From Perognathus longimembris pacificus (taxonomy: Eukaryota > Chordata > Mammalia > Rodentia > Heteromyidae), in assembly GCF_023159225.1 (NCBI RefSeq), contig NC_063188.1, positions 18,311,086-18,375,085 on the forward strand: a DNA stretch of 64,000 bases, in the 5' to 3' direction. Below are positions 33,880 through 45,810 of the stretch, in pieces. Each line of letters begins with the position of its first letter. Positions within the stretch are counted from its first letter, which is position 1. A model generated the notes under the pieces. It was not told the origin of the DNA, searched no databases, and saw only the letters and a list, made by a program, of their open reading frames with translations. The translations under genes and the position numbers were made by a program.

Positions 33880-36521
33880 ACGTTTTATTTATTAATTTAT
33901 TTTTATTGCAAAGTGGTTAACAAAGGGTTAGAGTTACAAAAGCAAGGTAATGAGTACATTTCTTTTTAAACATTGTTACACCCTCCCTCATTTTCTCCCA
34001 CTTACCATTCCCCACTCCCTCCCCCCAGTTGTAAAGTTCATTTCCAATAGAATGTATAGTGAGTAACATTGTTTCATTAGTTCAGCCTTTGTCCTGTTCA
34101 TTTCAACAGATCAAATAAGCTTATATACAAGACAAAAAGTACAGAAAAATAAAAGAGAAATAAAAAAGTAGAAGTAACTGCATACAGGACATGAAAAGAA
34201 ACTCTTGTTTCCAATTCTTGGAGTTCATTTTAATATGTTTCATTATATATGGACCTATGTACTTAGCGATTGTGCTATTTTGATCACCTTCTAAGAATAA
34301 AAGACATATTCTAGTTATTAGAAATGAGGGAAACCATGTATCCTATATTTATTTGGGCCTGGCTTACTTCTATTAATATAATTTTTTCAGGTCTTTCCAT
34401 TCCTTTTGAGAGGGACAATGCCATTCTTTCTGATAGAAGCATAAAACTCCATTGTGAATATATATTACATCTTCTTGACCCACTCAACTACTGAGGGACA
34501 TCTGGGTTGGTTCCATATTTTAATGTTGCAGTGAACAATGTTGTGCTGATTGCTTTAGTATGGCCTTGTTTGAGGCCATTTGGTTAAATGCCCAGGAGTG
34601 GGATTGCTGGGCCATAGGGGAGCTCTATGTTTAGCTTTTTGAGGAAATTCCTTATTGCTTTCCAGTGGTTGAACAAGTTTTAAATCCCACCAGCAGTGTA
34701 GTAGCATTCTCTTTTGGCAACAAACTCCGTTGTCACTAGATTTCTCAATAATGGCCATTCTAACTTGGGTGAGATGGAATCTTAATGTTTTTGTTTTGTT
34801 TTGTTTTGTTAGGCTTGAACTCTTGGCCTGTGCACTGTTCCTGAGCTCTTCAGCTCAAGGCTAGTGCTCTACCACCTTGACTCACAGTGCCACTTCAGGT
34901 TTTCTGGTGGTTAATTGGAGATAAGAGTCTCAGGCCTTTTCTGCACAGGCTGGCTTTGAACTGTGATCCTCGGATCTCAGTGTCCTGAGTAGCTAGGATT
35001 ACAGGTGTTAGCTACCAGCGCCTGGCCTCAATGTTCTTTTGACGAATATTTCTTTTATGTCCCGAGATGCTGAACATTTCTTCATGTGTGAATTGGGCAT
35101 CCTTATTTCATCTTCAGAGAAGTTTTAGCCCACTTATAAATGAGGCAGTTGTTTCTTAAAGGATTTGTTTGGGGGGGGGGATTTTTGAGCTCTTGTCTGT
35201 TTGTTGTGTGGCTAGTGAATATCATCTTCCAGTCCGTGGGCTTTCTATTTACCTTGCCAGCTATGTCCTCTGCCATGCAGAAGCTCTGCAGTTTAGTACA
35301 ATCCCATTTATCCAACTTTTCTTTGATGTGTTGCGTTTCTGGGTCTTTATTAAGAAATTTCAACCTCTGCCAAGGAGCCCTGTAATATTTTCAGGGTTTC
35401 TGCTTTTACTTTGAGGTCTTTGATTCATTTGGAATTGATTCTGGTGCAGGGTGATATATGCAGATCTAACTTCAGTTTTCTACATGTGTTTAGCCAATTC
35501 TGATAACACCATTTGCTGAAGAGGCTTTCTTTCATCAAGTTTTTTTTTTTGGCTCCCTTATCAAAGATTAGGTGGCCATAGGTCTGTGGGTTTATTTCTG
35601 GGTATTCAGTTCTATTCCATTGGTCCTCAGGCCTGTTCTTATGCCAGTACAATCTGTTTTTATTACTATGACTTTGTAATTGAGTTTGAAGTTTGGTGTT
35701 GCTATTCCTCCAGCACTATTCTTTCTGCTAAGGATTGTTTTTGTGATTCAGGGTCTTTTGTTATTCCATTTGAATTTTTGGATTGCTTCTTCTATTTCAT
35801 TAAAGAATGGTGTTGGGATATTGATGAGTATTGCATTGAATTTGTAGATAGCTTTTGGCAGTATTGCCATTTTCATGATATTAATCCTCCCAATCCAGGA
35901 GCTTGGGAGATTTTTCTACTTCCTTAGATCTGCTTCAAATTCCTTTTTCAGGTTTTTAAAATTTTCATTATAGATGTTCTTCATTTCTTTGGGTAAGTTA
36001 ATTCCTAGTTGCTGGGTTTTTTTGTTGTTGTTTTTGAAGCTATTACAAATAGAATTGCTTTCCTTATTTCAGCCTGGCTCTTCTCATTGTTGACATACAC
36101 AAAAGCCATTGGTTTTTGTGGATTCATAAGTTTTGGATCAGCTTGGGTAATTTGGGAGTGGAGTCAATGGGGTTCTGTAAGTTCAGGATCATGTCACCTG
36201 CAAAAAGAGAAAGAGTTTTACTTCATCATTCCCTATCTGGATCTCCTTTATGTTTGCCTCTTGACTTATTGCTCTAGCTAGGAATTCTAATACTATATTG
36301 AAGAGGAGTGGAAAGAGTGGTAATTCTTGTCTTGTTCCTGATTTTTAGAGGAAATGGCTTTAACTTTTTGCCATTAAGTATAATGCTAGCTGTAGGTTTG
36401 TCATAGACAGCCTTTATTACATTTAGGAATATTCCATGTATTCCTACTAGTTTCTCCAGAGCTTTAATCATAAAGAGGTGTTGTTAAATGCTTTTTCTAC
36501 ATCGATTGAGATGAAAATGAT
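33880..36521 (-). mobile_element. 5'-truncated L1 (RT to 3' UTR), broken
   Basis: Antisense ORF2 runs from the reverse transcriptase motif-A region ('atcgattgagatgaaaatga', near 36,500) to the C-terminus near 34,320; the 3' UTR continues to about 33,890. Recognisable pieces are '[20 protein letters not shown]' (motif B, damaged), '[19 protein letters not shown]' and the C-terminal 'GVCCQKRMLLHCWWDLKLVQ'. Multiple stops and frame changes are present. Its 3' UTR keeps the G-rich tract but otherwise differs from the younger copies, so it is an intermediate lineage. A B1-Geo interrupts it. No TSD is clear. Confidence 0.85.
34800..35036 (-). repeat. B1-Geo dimeric SINE in L1
   Basis: A (TTTTG)n tail, antisense Geo ('tcagctcaaggctagtgctc'), the linker and antisense B1 ('agtagctaggattacaggtg'). 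TSD 'cttaatgtt' / 'ctcaatgtt' at 34,791-34,799 and 35,037-35,045; L1 text continues on both sides. Confidence 0.9.
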
Positions 36522-36591
36522 ACATTTAAAATAATAATTAGAAGACAATGCCAACAAGACTTATTTGCTTTAAAGGGATAAGAAAGTTGTC

Positions 36592-36830
36592 AGGAGTGGT
36601 AGTTCACACCTGTGATCCTAGCTACTTAGGACACTGAGATATGAGGATTGTGGTTCAAAGCCATTATACGCAGTACACTCTGTGAGACTCTTTCCTCCAA
36701 TTGATGAGCAGAAGGCTGAAAGTGGAGCTGTGGTACCAGTGGTAGAGTTCTAGCCTTGAACATAAAAGATGAGAAACAGCATGCAGGCCCTGAGTACAAG
36801 CCCTAGAACCAACATACAAAATACATGGAG
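36592..36830 (+). repeat. B1-Geo dimeric SINE (diverged)
   Basis: B1-like 'ttcacacctgtgatcctagc' is followed by the linker and the Geo monomer ('ggtagagttctagccttgaa', 'caggccctgagtacaagccc'). It carries more substitutions than other copies. No clear TSD was found. Confidence 0.8.
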
Positions 36831-37323
36831 GTATCAAGAATGACTCTTACACTTCTAACATGAAGCATGATGTGGTCAGTGTGACCTTCTACTGGCAACA
36901 CAGGAGGAGGAATACATTTATGTGAGGGTAGATGATAAGTCTACTTTGGAAATATTGACTATGTTACCTGTGGGTTATCTAAGTGGGGACTTTTAGTAGG
37001 AATGTAGACAAATAGTTGGAACTCAGGAAACATAAGATAGAAGATACAAATATTTAAAAGCAAAAGAGTAGATATAATTTCTTTGGATAGCTTTAGTAAG
37101 GAAAACCAGGGGATAAGGAATGAGCCAGTAAAGGGGAATGTACAGAGACAAGAAAGAATGTTGGTAAAAATATCACTAGAAATGCAAACACAGTGGAAAG
37201 ACACCACATATAGAAATCAAGTACTATATACTTAAAGATAATTGCTGGCTTTAGTGAGATAATTGCTATTTTGATAACAAAAGTATTTCAATAGCCAGAT
37301 TGTGCTGGTTTAAAATAGAAGCA

Positions 37324-37445
37324 GGAACTGGGTGTGGTGGTGCACACCTGTAATCCCTGCACTTAGGAAGCTAAAGCAGGGCAATCATGAGTTGCAGGTA
37401 AGTGTGGGCTACAGAGTGAGACACTGTCTCAAATATTCAAAACAA
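37324..37445 (+). repeat. B1 SINE
   Basis: 'tgggtgtggtggtgcacacc' and 'tgtaatccctgcacttagga', then 'ctacagagtgagacactgtc'. It looks like a B1 or proto-B1 monomer with an A-rich end. Confidence 0.75.
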
Positions 37446-37449
37446 AGCA

Positions 37450-38660
37450 GAACAAAATAAAAATTAATAAAGAAGCAGAAACCATGAGGAGAGGTTGTCC
37501 ATTGAAGATACTTAGCTATGAATAGCTGAAAAGAAGGGTTAATAGCTAGAAAGAGATAGAGACTATGTATATTGGTGGTTTATTTTGTTTCTAGAATTAA
37601 AAAAAATATTTGGTGTAAACTTGAACATGTTTATTCACTGAGAGGAGTTTGTTGCTTGGTAGCAGGTGAGAGAATGAGGTTGTGATGTTCCTCTTTACAG
37701 AAAAGACATAGAAATGAAATTTGACTGAGGTCACAAATGCTGCTGCACTACTGGACTGAGCTGTGCCTGCAAATTTCATCCGGTGCATGAGTGATCATTA
37801 ATTGCCTCCTGTATTGAGCATTAATGAGAAGGCGGTGTTGACCATTAATTAGGAGATGTTTGTAAAATGTGAAAAAGGTGTTCACTCTTGAGAAATTCAA
37901 TGGATGACATTAAAGGACACTTGCTCCTAACAGAAAAAAAGACAGTGATTTAATGATATGAAAACTTGTATAAAAACGTGCCATAAAATGGCAGCCAGGC
38001 AGATGGAAAGATCAGTGGCTACTAAATCTGTTTCTAAACAAGCAATGGGAAATGAGAATTGAAGTAATTGTTCTTAAAATCTCAAGGTCCCCAACTCTAT
38101 TATGGAATAAGATAAACTTATAAGGTCAGTATGAACTTAGAGGTATGTGGAACTCAAGGTCCATCCCTGGGGTTTGTAGAGACCAGGAACAATCACAATA
38201 ATGTCTACCTATCAGATTTTACCAATCTCATTCTCCCAATTATTCTGAAAGCAACTAGGTTATAAGGAATATAACATGAAAAAATATAAAAGAAAAACAA
38301 AGCAAATCTTTACAAAAGACTGACTTGTAAGTATTGCCCTAGGATAAAGTACTGCATTTATTTGGGGATCACATGCTTTAAGGGCACATGTGTTAGTCAG
38401 ATTCTGGCCTAGCTTCCATTATTTTAGAATTAAATATAATCCATCATCTCTCTTGAACTGCAACATTAATGTATGTCTACCATTCATTATTCCCCCCATT
38501 TTCTAGAATGTCTTTTCATAATAATTAGAACATGGAGGAGGCAAAACTGAAGACCACATAGTTAACATTGAGATTCAAGCAGGCAGATGTCTGAGAAATA
38601 CCTCCTCCACTTTTGCTTCCTTGTCCTCCCCAACCTCTCCTCCTCCTTTTTCTTTCTTCT
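37450..38660. other. Repeat-free gap; possible conserved non-coding element
   Basis: No repeat or gene was recognised. Three CATTAAT motifs at 37,796, 37,819 and 37,843 are spaced 23 and 24 bases apart, two of them extended to CATTAATT. TAAT cores are bound by homeodomain proteins, so an enhancer is possible; that is inference. An antisense 63-codon ORF (37,597-37,788) looks like chance. Confidence 0.4.
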
Positions 38661-38663
38661 TCT

Positions 38664-38875
38664 TGTGCAAGTCCTGGGGCTTGAGCTCAGGATCCTAGCA
38701 CCGTCCCTTTGCTTTTGTGCTCAAGGCTGATGCTTTATTATTTGAGGCACAACTCTACTTCCAGCCTTTTGGTGAATAATTGAATATTAGAATCAATTCA
38801 GGCTGTCTTTGACTATATCCTCAGATATTAGTTTCATGAGTAGCTAGGATTACAGGTACGAACCACGGGCACAAC
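38664..38875 (-). repeat. B1-Geo dimeric SINE (diverged)
   Basis: Antisense Geo ('cttgagctcaggatcctagc', 'tgtgctcaaggctgatgctt') is followed by the linker ('ttttggtgaataattgaat') and antisense B1 ('gagtagctaggattacaggt'). The tail is a T/C-rich tract at 38,635-38,660. Confidence 0.78.
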
Positions 38876-38879
38876 TGAA

Positions 38880-40140
38880 GGTAGCTTCTTTATGTAGATT
38901 TCAGATAAGTCCTTTATAGACCCGAAGAGGCACAGTTCACATTTGTTGTTTACTTGTTCTGCAAATATATATTTTTAAAGCAAAAACTATGTTCTTGACA
39001 CTGTAGAAGGCACTAAGGACTTGTCAATAAACAAGGTTTTCTTTATGTAGGGTATATATTAGATGAAATTGTGGTTGCTGAGATTTCATGTGTCTTCACC
39101 CTTTAGCCCACCATTTAATATTACCTGACCCTTTTTTGAACAAAGGACTTGATCATTTTCCCCCCTGATCTGTGTAGTAGCTTCATATACTCACTCCTGC
39201 TTGTTCACTGGCTTGTCTCATATTGTGTTTAGCATCTTGTATGTTCTGTTCTTTCTACTCATGGGCCTGGAGGTACTACCCATTTGCAACTACTGCTTTA
39301 CAGAGCTAAGAAAGGCAAGAACACCATTTGTGTCAGCTTTATTTGTGTATCCCAAATTTGCTAATTTTGAGCGGGAAAGTAACAAATTAGAAAAGTTATA
39401 AAGATATAGACACAAGTGCTGACTATTGACCTCTTCACTTAGTAAAATTGGAGACAGTGGGCAAATGAACATAATCTCTCTTCTGCATAATTAAGTAGAT
39501 AAAATTGAGAAGTGAGTTTCATTATTCTCAACTTGAAGGACCATTTCTGTTATAACATAGTTTCACCAACTTCCATAATGGAATAATATGTAGTTACTAT
39601 AGTTATAAGCCAAAAATCTATGAAATGACAGTAAGATCATAAAATAAATATATTCAATAACAGTTTTAGCATCTTCTCCATGGTTTAAAAAGTATAGCTG
39701 TTTTTCCTTTCACTTAGATATTTATTTACTCACTATTTACTAAGATTCTTAGCTGCTGATAGTAGTCATGTAAGAAGAGTCTTGCTAACTGATGCGAGTA
39801 TAAAAGTAAATGCATCAAATTCTCTACTTTCAAAGATTCGAGGCCTATAGATGAGACAGATAGCTGTAGGGTAATTAATCATGTGGCAGTCAAGAATAGG
39901 TTGCTCTGGCAGTTAAGAGGAAAAACATTCTGAGTTCAGCACAGAAGGCTTTCAACTAGAGGTCATGTCTGAGCTACGGCCCAAAGAATAACTGGGAGAT
40001 AGGAAGTCAAAGAGATGGGAGAAAGAGATTTCTAGGCTAAGGGACAGCAAGACAGGTTATTTGTCTTGACAATAAATGATCCTGATGCATAGCTTGTGTG
40101 TGAATATCCAGATTTGGGGGTGTTCAATATATAGGCTGAA
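38880..40140. other. No recognisable gene or repeat
   Basis: Unassigned DNA. Text near 39,840-40,060 has the flavour of old dispersed mammalian repeats, similar to the block near 23,820-24,190, but I cannot name it. A short (TG)n lies at 40,155-40,172. Confidence 0.4.
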
Positions 40141-40224
40141 CACTGTTGGAATGTGTATGTGTGTGTGTGTGTATACAGACACGCACACTCATTCCTCTTT
40201 TACAATTGGTTGTTATGCGTCTAA

Positions 40225-40801
40225 CTTTTTTTTCCCAAGTAAAAGGATGGATTTATTGGGAAAGTAAAAAGTATGCTGACTGGCCAGGGTCACGGCCCAG
40301 ATTTGGGAGCTGGAACCGCAACCATAGAAACCAAGCTGGCCGACCAGGGCTGCAGCCCAGACTTGGGAGCTGGGACCCCACGCCCCGGGCCAGACTTAGG
40401 GTCAGGTTATAAAGGCAAACATTACATGGTCAAGCCTGCCACACGCAGGTGGCCAATAAGGTTACAACACTTACAGAGCATGCCAGGTCACACGCAGGTG
40501 GCCAATGGAGTTACAGTCTGTCTCACAGTATCTGTTTGAACCAACCTATCATTCTAGTTAGAATTGCTGCGTGGATTTGGCGGGGCTCACATGATGCAGG
40601 TGGATACGCCAACTCATAGGAGGACACAGGTTTAACCTTGAACTTCCTTGAAACTTCCATGCTTCAGGTGGTCAAGCAGTTTACACAGTCTTATCACAGC
40701 AAAGGGGAACTTCTCTGGATAGGGTGGGGGAGATCTTAGTGAAGATGGAGTTGGCTTCTGCTCTAATCTGACCTGGAGTCAATCTGACACCCCTCCACAG
40801 T
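40225..40801 (-). mobile_element. Poly(A)-tailed LTR retrocopy (endogenous retrovirus type)
   Basis: On the minus strand it starts CTGTGGAGGGGTGTCAG, has a TATA-like 'tttataacc' (40,413-40,405), then AATAAA (40,257-40,252), and 18 bases later an A tail (T's at 40,226-40,233). A 9-bp perfect TSD 'tgcgtctaa' lies at 40,216-40,224 and 40,802-40,810, extending to 14 bases with one mismatch. Retroviral integrases give 4-6 bp and no A tail, so this copy looks L1-mobilised. Internal direct repeats are at about 40,281-40,320 / 40,341-40,380 and 40,443-40,460 / 40,490-40,507. No coding region. The LTR family is unknown to me. Confidence 0.72.
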
Positions 40802-40810
40802 TGCGTCTAA

Positions 40811-42023
40811 ATTTTTGTATGATTAAGTTGTGACTATTTAACAAAACTAGAATTGCAAACAGCCAGAGGGACACAATTAATTATTCTAAATAATGAGTTC
40901 TCATTGTCATATTATTTCCTTTATTACATTAACTTATGAAAACTTGGAGATCTTTGTCTTCAGAGGTACTCTCAAAATTGTTCCTACCTTATGGGAAATT
41001 TCAGTGATGATCTAGATATTATTCTGCTCACATTGCTACCACTATTCTCAAAATAAAGACACTGAGAAATTTTGCTGTGCTTCAAAGCTGATAAAGGTCT
41101 AAGATTTAGGAATAGACTTGAGTATATAATTTGTGAAGCCCAGATAGTGCAAAAATAAATATAAGCTCATTGTGCATAAATTAAGAATTCTAGGGTAGTG
41201 ACCATATATTTTTAGAACATTTTCAAGACTATTATACAAATAGAGCCCATAAAATTGTGTATGTTGTACATCCATGAAGCTAAACTTTTTCATAATGTTT
41301 TAGTGAGAAATTGGGAATCATAGAAGAGTGGTACAACACAGAGGATACTACAAATGCCATGTCATCAGTAATATATGTGGCTCTCTTGTTGCCTATGGGA
41401 CAAAATTTATAACCAGAACTTTATAAAAGGAATCTCTCTGTTTAGCCCTTGGTTTCAGTTTGTGTGATTAGGAGCTAGTTCACCGCTATTTCTTTCTCCA
41501 AAAAGGAAAAAGTGTGACTATGTTCACATAATACGTTTGACATCAAGCTCCAGCTCATTGTATACCTAGAGAGAGGGAAACCTTCCCTTATTCCATACAA
41601 AGATTAATTCTTGTGTTTTTATTTCTTTACTCAAGTCCTATCATGTTTAAGAATGACTGCTAACAGGACTGTCAGTTCCTATGAGAAGACAACTCACATA
41701 TCTTGTTGGTTACAGCTTGTTAAATTGGACCTTTGTTCATTAGCCCTAAATATAGTCATATCAAAAAGTGATTTATTCAACATCAACGTTTCCCAAAGTT
41801 TAAATTAAAAGTACACTACATAGAATACTACCAATCCAATCCAATTTGTTTTATTAACCTGTTTTGGTTCTTCTTTTGTGAAAATTACAATTATACAGCA
41901 GGCCATGATCATGCCTGTACATCTAAATATCTCATCAACTGCACAAGTTTTCAGCTAAAACTATCCAGTGATCAAAAGAAAAACATTCTTACAAGTTCAA
42001 CTAAACAAGCAACAATTGAAATA
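40811..42023. other. No recognisable gene or repeat
   Basis: About 1.2 kb of AT-rich unassigned DNA. The 65-codon ORF at 41,611-41,808 has no supporting feature. Confidence 0.45.
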
Positions 42024-42038
42024 CAGTATATTCAATTT

Positions 42039-43870
42039 TTTTAAAAATAATTACTTATTTATTGTCAAAGTCATGTACAGAGGGGTTACATTTTCATACA
42101 TAAGGCCATGGGTACATTTCTTGTACTATTTGTTACCTCCTCCCTCATTCCTCCCTCCCCCCCCTTTCCATCTCTCCCCATGAGTTGTTCAGTTGGTTTA
42201 CACCAAATAGTTTTGGAAGTATTGCTTTTGGAGTCATCTGTCTTTTTATCCTTTGTCTCTCGATTTTGATATTCCTTTCCATTTCCCTGGTTCTAATACC
42301 GGTATATACAGTATCTAGGGTACTCAGATGAGATACAGTGATAGCTCCGGAACAACCACAGGAAGGGGATACAAGAGCATCATTAACAAAAGAAGTTACT
42401 GTTTCCCATGGCATGTTGGAAGTAATTACAACAGTGATATAACAGTCGTTTCCATAACATGGAGTTCATTTCACTTAGCATCATTTTATGTGTTGATAAG
42501 GGCATAGCTATTAGGCTCTTGTGATCCTCTGCTGTGATTAGCCTAAACCTGTGCTAATTATTCCCTATGAGGAAAACCATAGAGTCTATGTTTCTTTGGG
42601 TCTGGCTCATTTCACTTAGTATAACTTTTTCCAAGTCCTTCCTTATGAATGGCGCAATGTCATTCTTTCTGATAGAGGCATAAAATTCCATTGTGTATAT
42701 GTACCACATTTTCCTGATCCACTCATCTAGGGAGAGGCATCTGGGTTGGTTCCATATTTTAGCTATGACAAATTGTGCTATGATGAACATTGTTGTGCTG
42801 GTGGCTTTAGTATGTTTTTTTGTAATCTTTTGGGTAGATGCCCAAAAGTAGGACTGCTGGGTCATAGCGGAGCTCTATGTTTAGCCTTCTGAGGAATCTC
42901 CCTACAGTTTTCAATAGTGGTTGAACAAGTTTACATTCCCAACAATAATGTACTAGGGTTCCCTTTTGGCCACATACCCTCCAGCATTTGTTATTGGTAG
43001 TTTTCCTGATAATGGACATTCTTACTGGGGTGAGGTGGAATCTCAATGTCGTTTTGATTTGCATTTCTTTTATGGCCACTGATGTAGAGCACTTTTTCAT
43101 ATGTCTCTTGGCCATTCTCATTTTGTCTTCAGAGAAGTCTCTTTTGAGGTCGTTATCCCACTTGTTGAGGGGGCTGTTGGTTCTTTGAAGTTTTGTTTAG
43201 GAGGAATTAATTTTTTTATCTCTGTATATATTTTAGATATGAGGCCTTTGTCCATTGTATGGCCGGTGAAGATCTTTTCCCAATCTGTGGGCTTTCTGTT
43301 TATCTTGCAAGCTATGTCCTTTGCCCTGCAGAACATCTGAAGTTTGACTCAGTCCCATTTGTCCAACCTTTCTTTGATTTCTTGCATTTCTGGGCCTTTG
43401 TTAAGGAAGTTTTGTCCTGTGCCAAGGAGCCCAAATGTTTCTCTTATTCCTTCTTGTAGTGTTTTAAGGGTACCTGTTTTGGTCTTTGATCCACTTGGAA
43501 TTGATTTTGTTGCAGGGTGATATATAAGGATCTAGTTTTAATTTGTCGGAGGTTTTGAACCAGTTTTGCCAGCACCATTTGTTAAAGAGGCTATCTTTCT
43601 TCCATCCTATTTTTTTTTAGCTCCTTTATCAAAGATTAAGTAGGCATAGTTCTGCAGGTTCATTTCTGGGTCTTAAGTTTTGTTCCATTGGTCTTCAGTC
43701 CTGTTACTGTGCCAATACCAAGCTGTTTTTATTACTACAGCTTTGTAATATAGCTTGAAGTATGGTATTGTTAATTCTTCCAGCAGTGTTCTTTCTACTT
43801 AGGATTGTTTTTGCTATTCGGGGTCTTTTATTGTTCCATATGAATTTCTGGATTGCTTCCTCTATTTCAT
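42039..43870 (-). pseudogene. L1 ORF2 C-terminal half and 3' UTR (non-inverted part)
   Basis: The minus strand carries '[20 protein letters not shown]' through '[20 protein letters not shown]' (a complete CX3CX7HX4C) to 'MVFLIGNN' and stop at 42,554, then the 3' UTR with its G-rich tract (42,123-42,182 on the complement). It has several frame changes, for example near 43,340 and 43,120. Confidence 0.88.
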
Positions 43871-43880
43871 CTGCTGTATA

Positions 43881-44662
43881 CAGAGCTGGTTCAATGTATG
43901 CAAGTGAATCAACATAATCCACCACATCAACTGGTGCCATGTCAAGAATCACATGATTATTTCGCTAGATGCAGAAAAAGCATTTGTTAAAATCCAGCAC
44001 TCATTTATGATAAAAGCTTTGGAGAAACTAGGATTCCAGGGATCATTTCTGAATATAATTAAGGCTGTCTACGACAAATCCACCGTGAACATTACTCTTA
44101 ATGGGGAAAAGCTAAAGCTATTTCCTTTAAAACCAGGAGAAAGACAAGGTTGTCTGCTCTCCCCTCTCCTCTTCAACATAGTACTAGAATTTCTAGCCAG
44201 AGCAATAGAGGAAGACACAAAGGGGATCCAAATAGGAAAAGATGAAATAAAGCTCTCTCTCTTTGCAGATAGCATGATCCTGTATCTAAAGAACCCCGTA
44301 GAGTCTACTTCCAAGCTACCTGAGCTGATCCAAAACTTTGGCAAAGTAGCAGGATATTAAATAAACCCTCAAAAATCAATGGCTTTTCTACATGCCAATG
44401 ACCCGAAGACCCAGGCTGAAATCAGGAAAGCAACTCCTTTTGCAATAGCCTCAAAAAACGTAAAATACCTAGAAACAACCTTTACCAAAGAAGTGAAAGA
44501 CCTCTATGATGAGAACTTTAAAAACATGACAAATGAAATTAAGGCAGAACTAAGGAAATGGGAAAACTTCCCATGCTCCTGGATTGTGAGGATTAATATT
44601 GTCAAAATGGCAATATTGCCAAAGGCTATCTACAAATTCAACGCAATACCCATTCATATTGT
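43881..44662 (+). pseudogene. L1 ORF2 reverse-transcriptase segment (inverted part)
   Basis: The plus strand reads '[20 protein letters not shown]', motif B '[20 protein letters not shown]' and motif C as '[11 protein letters not shown]', so the second catalytic aspartate of FADD is a serine. A stop replaces the codon after 'KVAGY' (44,358-44,360). The frame then stays open to 'FNAIPIHI'. This part lies opposite to the rest of the same insertion. Confidence 0.88.
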
Positions 44663-44679
44663 CAGTATATTCAATTTAT

Positions 44680-45159
44680 AGAAAGCCACCATGCTACCAC
44701 CATAAAAGCAGTAAAAACCTTGCCCATACCGTCCTGATTCAGTCAGATAAAGCAATTTACATTACCAAAGACAACAGGTATTTCTGAGATCTAAAATAAC
44801 TATGTTCAGATTATGTTATTGTTTTTTCAAGAAAAGTAGATATTTTTATTTGTGCTATAAGGGCCATTCAGGCCACTTTACCCAAAATGAAAGAAAAATC
44901 CATCCCAAAGTTTTTCTGTGTTTTTACCACTTGAGAGAAAGAAAATACCTGTGCTTTTTCTATGACAGCTTTCTACCTTGAACCCATCAGGGTTTCTAAA
45001 ATCTTAGAGCAAATTTTCATTCAAGATAAGGTTACTCTGTTCAAAAGGAAAATGAACAAGGATTATTATCTTAAGACCTGAAACTTTGAAACCAATTCAA
45101 ATAAACATAGGAAAAGCTCTTGAAGGTATAAAGATAGACAATTTTTTAGTAGACTTCTA
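44680..45159. other. No recognisable gene or repeat
   Basis: About 480 bp of unassigned AT-rich DNA between an L1 and a SINE. Confidence 0.45.
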
Positions 45160-45300
45160 TTTGCTATTGGACACCAGGGCTCAGGCCTGTAATCCTAGCT
45201 ACTCAGAAGGCTGAGATTTGACTACTGTTGTTTAGAGCCAGCTGAAGCAGGAGAATCCATGAGACTCTTATCTCTAGTTAACCAGCAAAAAGCCAGAAGC
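45160..45300 (+). repeat. B1-Geo SINE, left monomer and linker only
   Basis: 'caggcctgtaatcctagcta', 'gaatccatgagactcttatc' and 'ctagttaaccagcaaaaagc' match the B1 monomer and the linker. The Geo monomer is replaced by a (TATG)n-type run at about 45,300-45,355. Confidence 0.72.
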
Positions 45301-45354
45301 TATGTATATATGTATATGTATATGCATATGCATATGTGTATGTATATTTATATG

Positions 45355-45810
45355 CAGTGAACTATTACTCAACCATAAAGAAAAATAAAATTGGTCATTT
45401 GTTAATAAAGTGGATGGATCATCATGAGAGTGGGATAAAATCCAAGTAGCATACATTCTTTCTTGTTTGTTGACATTAGACAAATGTGATGATCATGATC
45501 ATCATGATGATGATAATGACGATTGTAATGATAATGACAACTGTCATGTGTGAAAGGGAGACTATCTAGGAGTGGTGGGAAGATGAGAGGAAAAGAAGGC
45601 TGTACTGAGAGTCAAATAATATAAAAATACATTACATCTGTGCAAGTGTTTATGTAATGATACCCACCAAACACTGAAAATGGAAGGTGAAAGGAGCATG
45701 GGAATAAATGGATGAAATAAACTTGCTCTAAGTACATTATATACATCTATAGAATTATTTGATAACTTCCTTGTATTATTAGTGTATGCTAACTTTAAAA
45801 TAAAAGACAG
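45355..45810 (+). repeat. Old rodent L1 3' end
   Basis: 'gtgaactattactcaaccat', 'aaagtggatggatcatcatg' and 'cttgctctaagtacattata' follow the ORF2 tail and 3' UTR of an old rodent L1 (Lx-like). An ATG/ATC-rich low-complexity stretch (45,488-45,540) lies in the middle. Confidence 0.6.

Larger units (their letters stand above)
42024..44677. mobile_element. L1 with inverted 5' part (twin-primed), with TSD
   Basis: A perfect 15-bp TSD 'cagtatattcaattt' lies at 42,024-42,038 and 44,663-44,677. From the left, a T-run and an antisense L1 3' UTR and ORF2 C-terminal half run to about 43,870. The strand then switches, and from about 43,881 to 44,662 the sequence is plus-strand ORF2. The two parts are adjacent in L1: the plus part ends at 'FNAIPIHI' and the minus part starts at '[10 protein letters not shown]', with roughly 20 bases missing between. 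That is the signature of twin priming. One event made the whole structure. Confidence 0.94.

Noticed and set aside
33880..36521. TSD around the minus-strand L1 ('aattaggaaa' against 'aattagaaga')
   Set aside because: The match is short, imperfect and not at the element borders, so no TSD is claimed.
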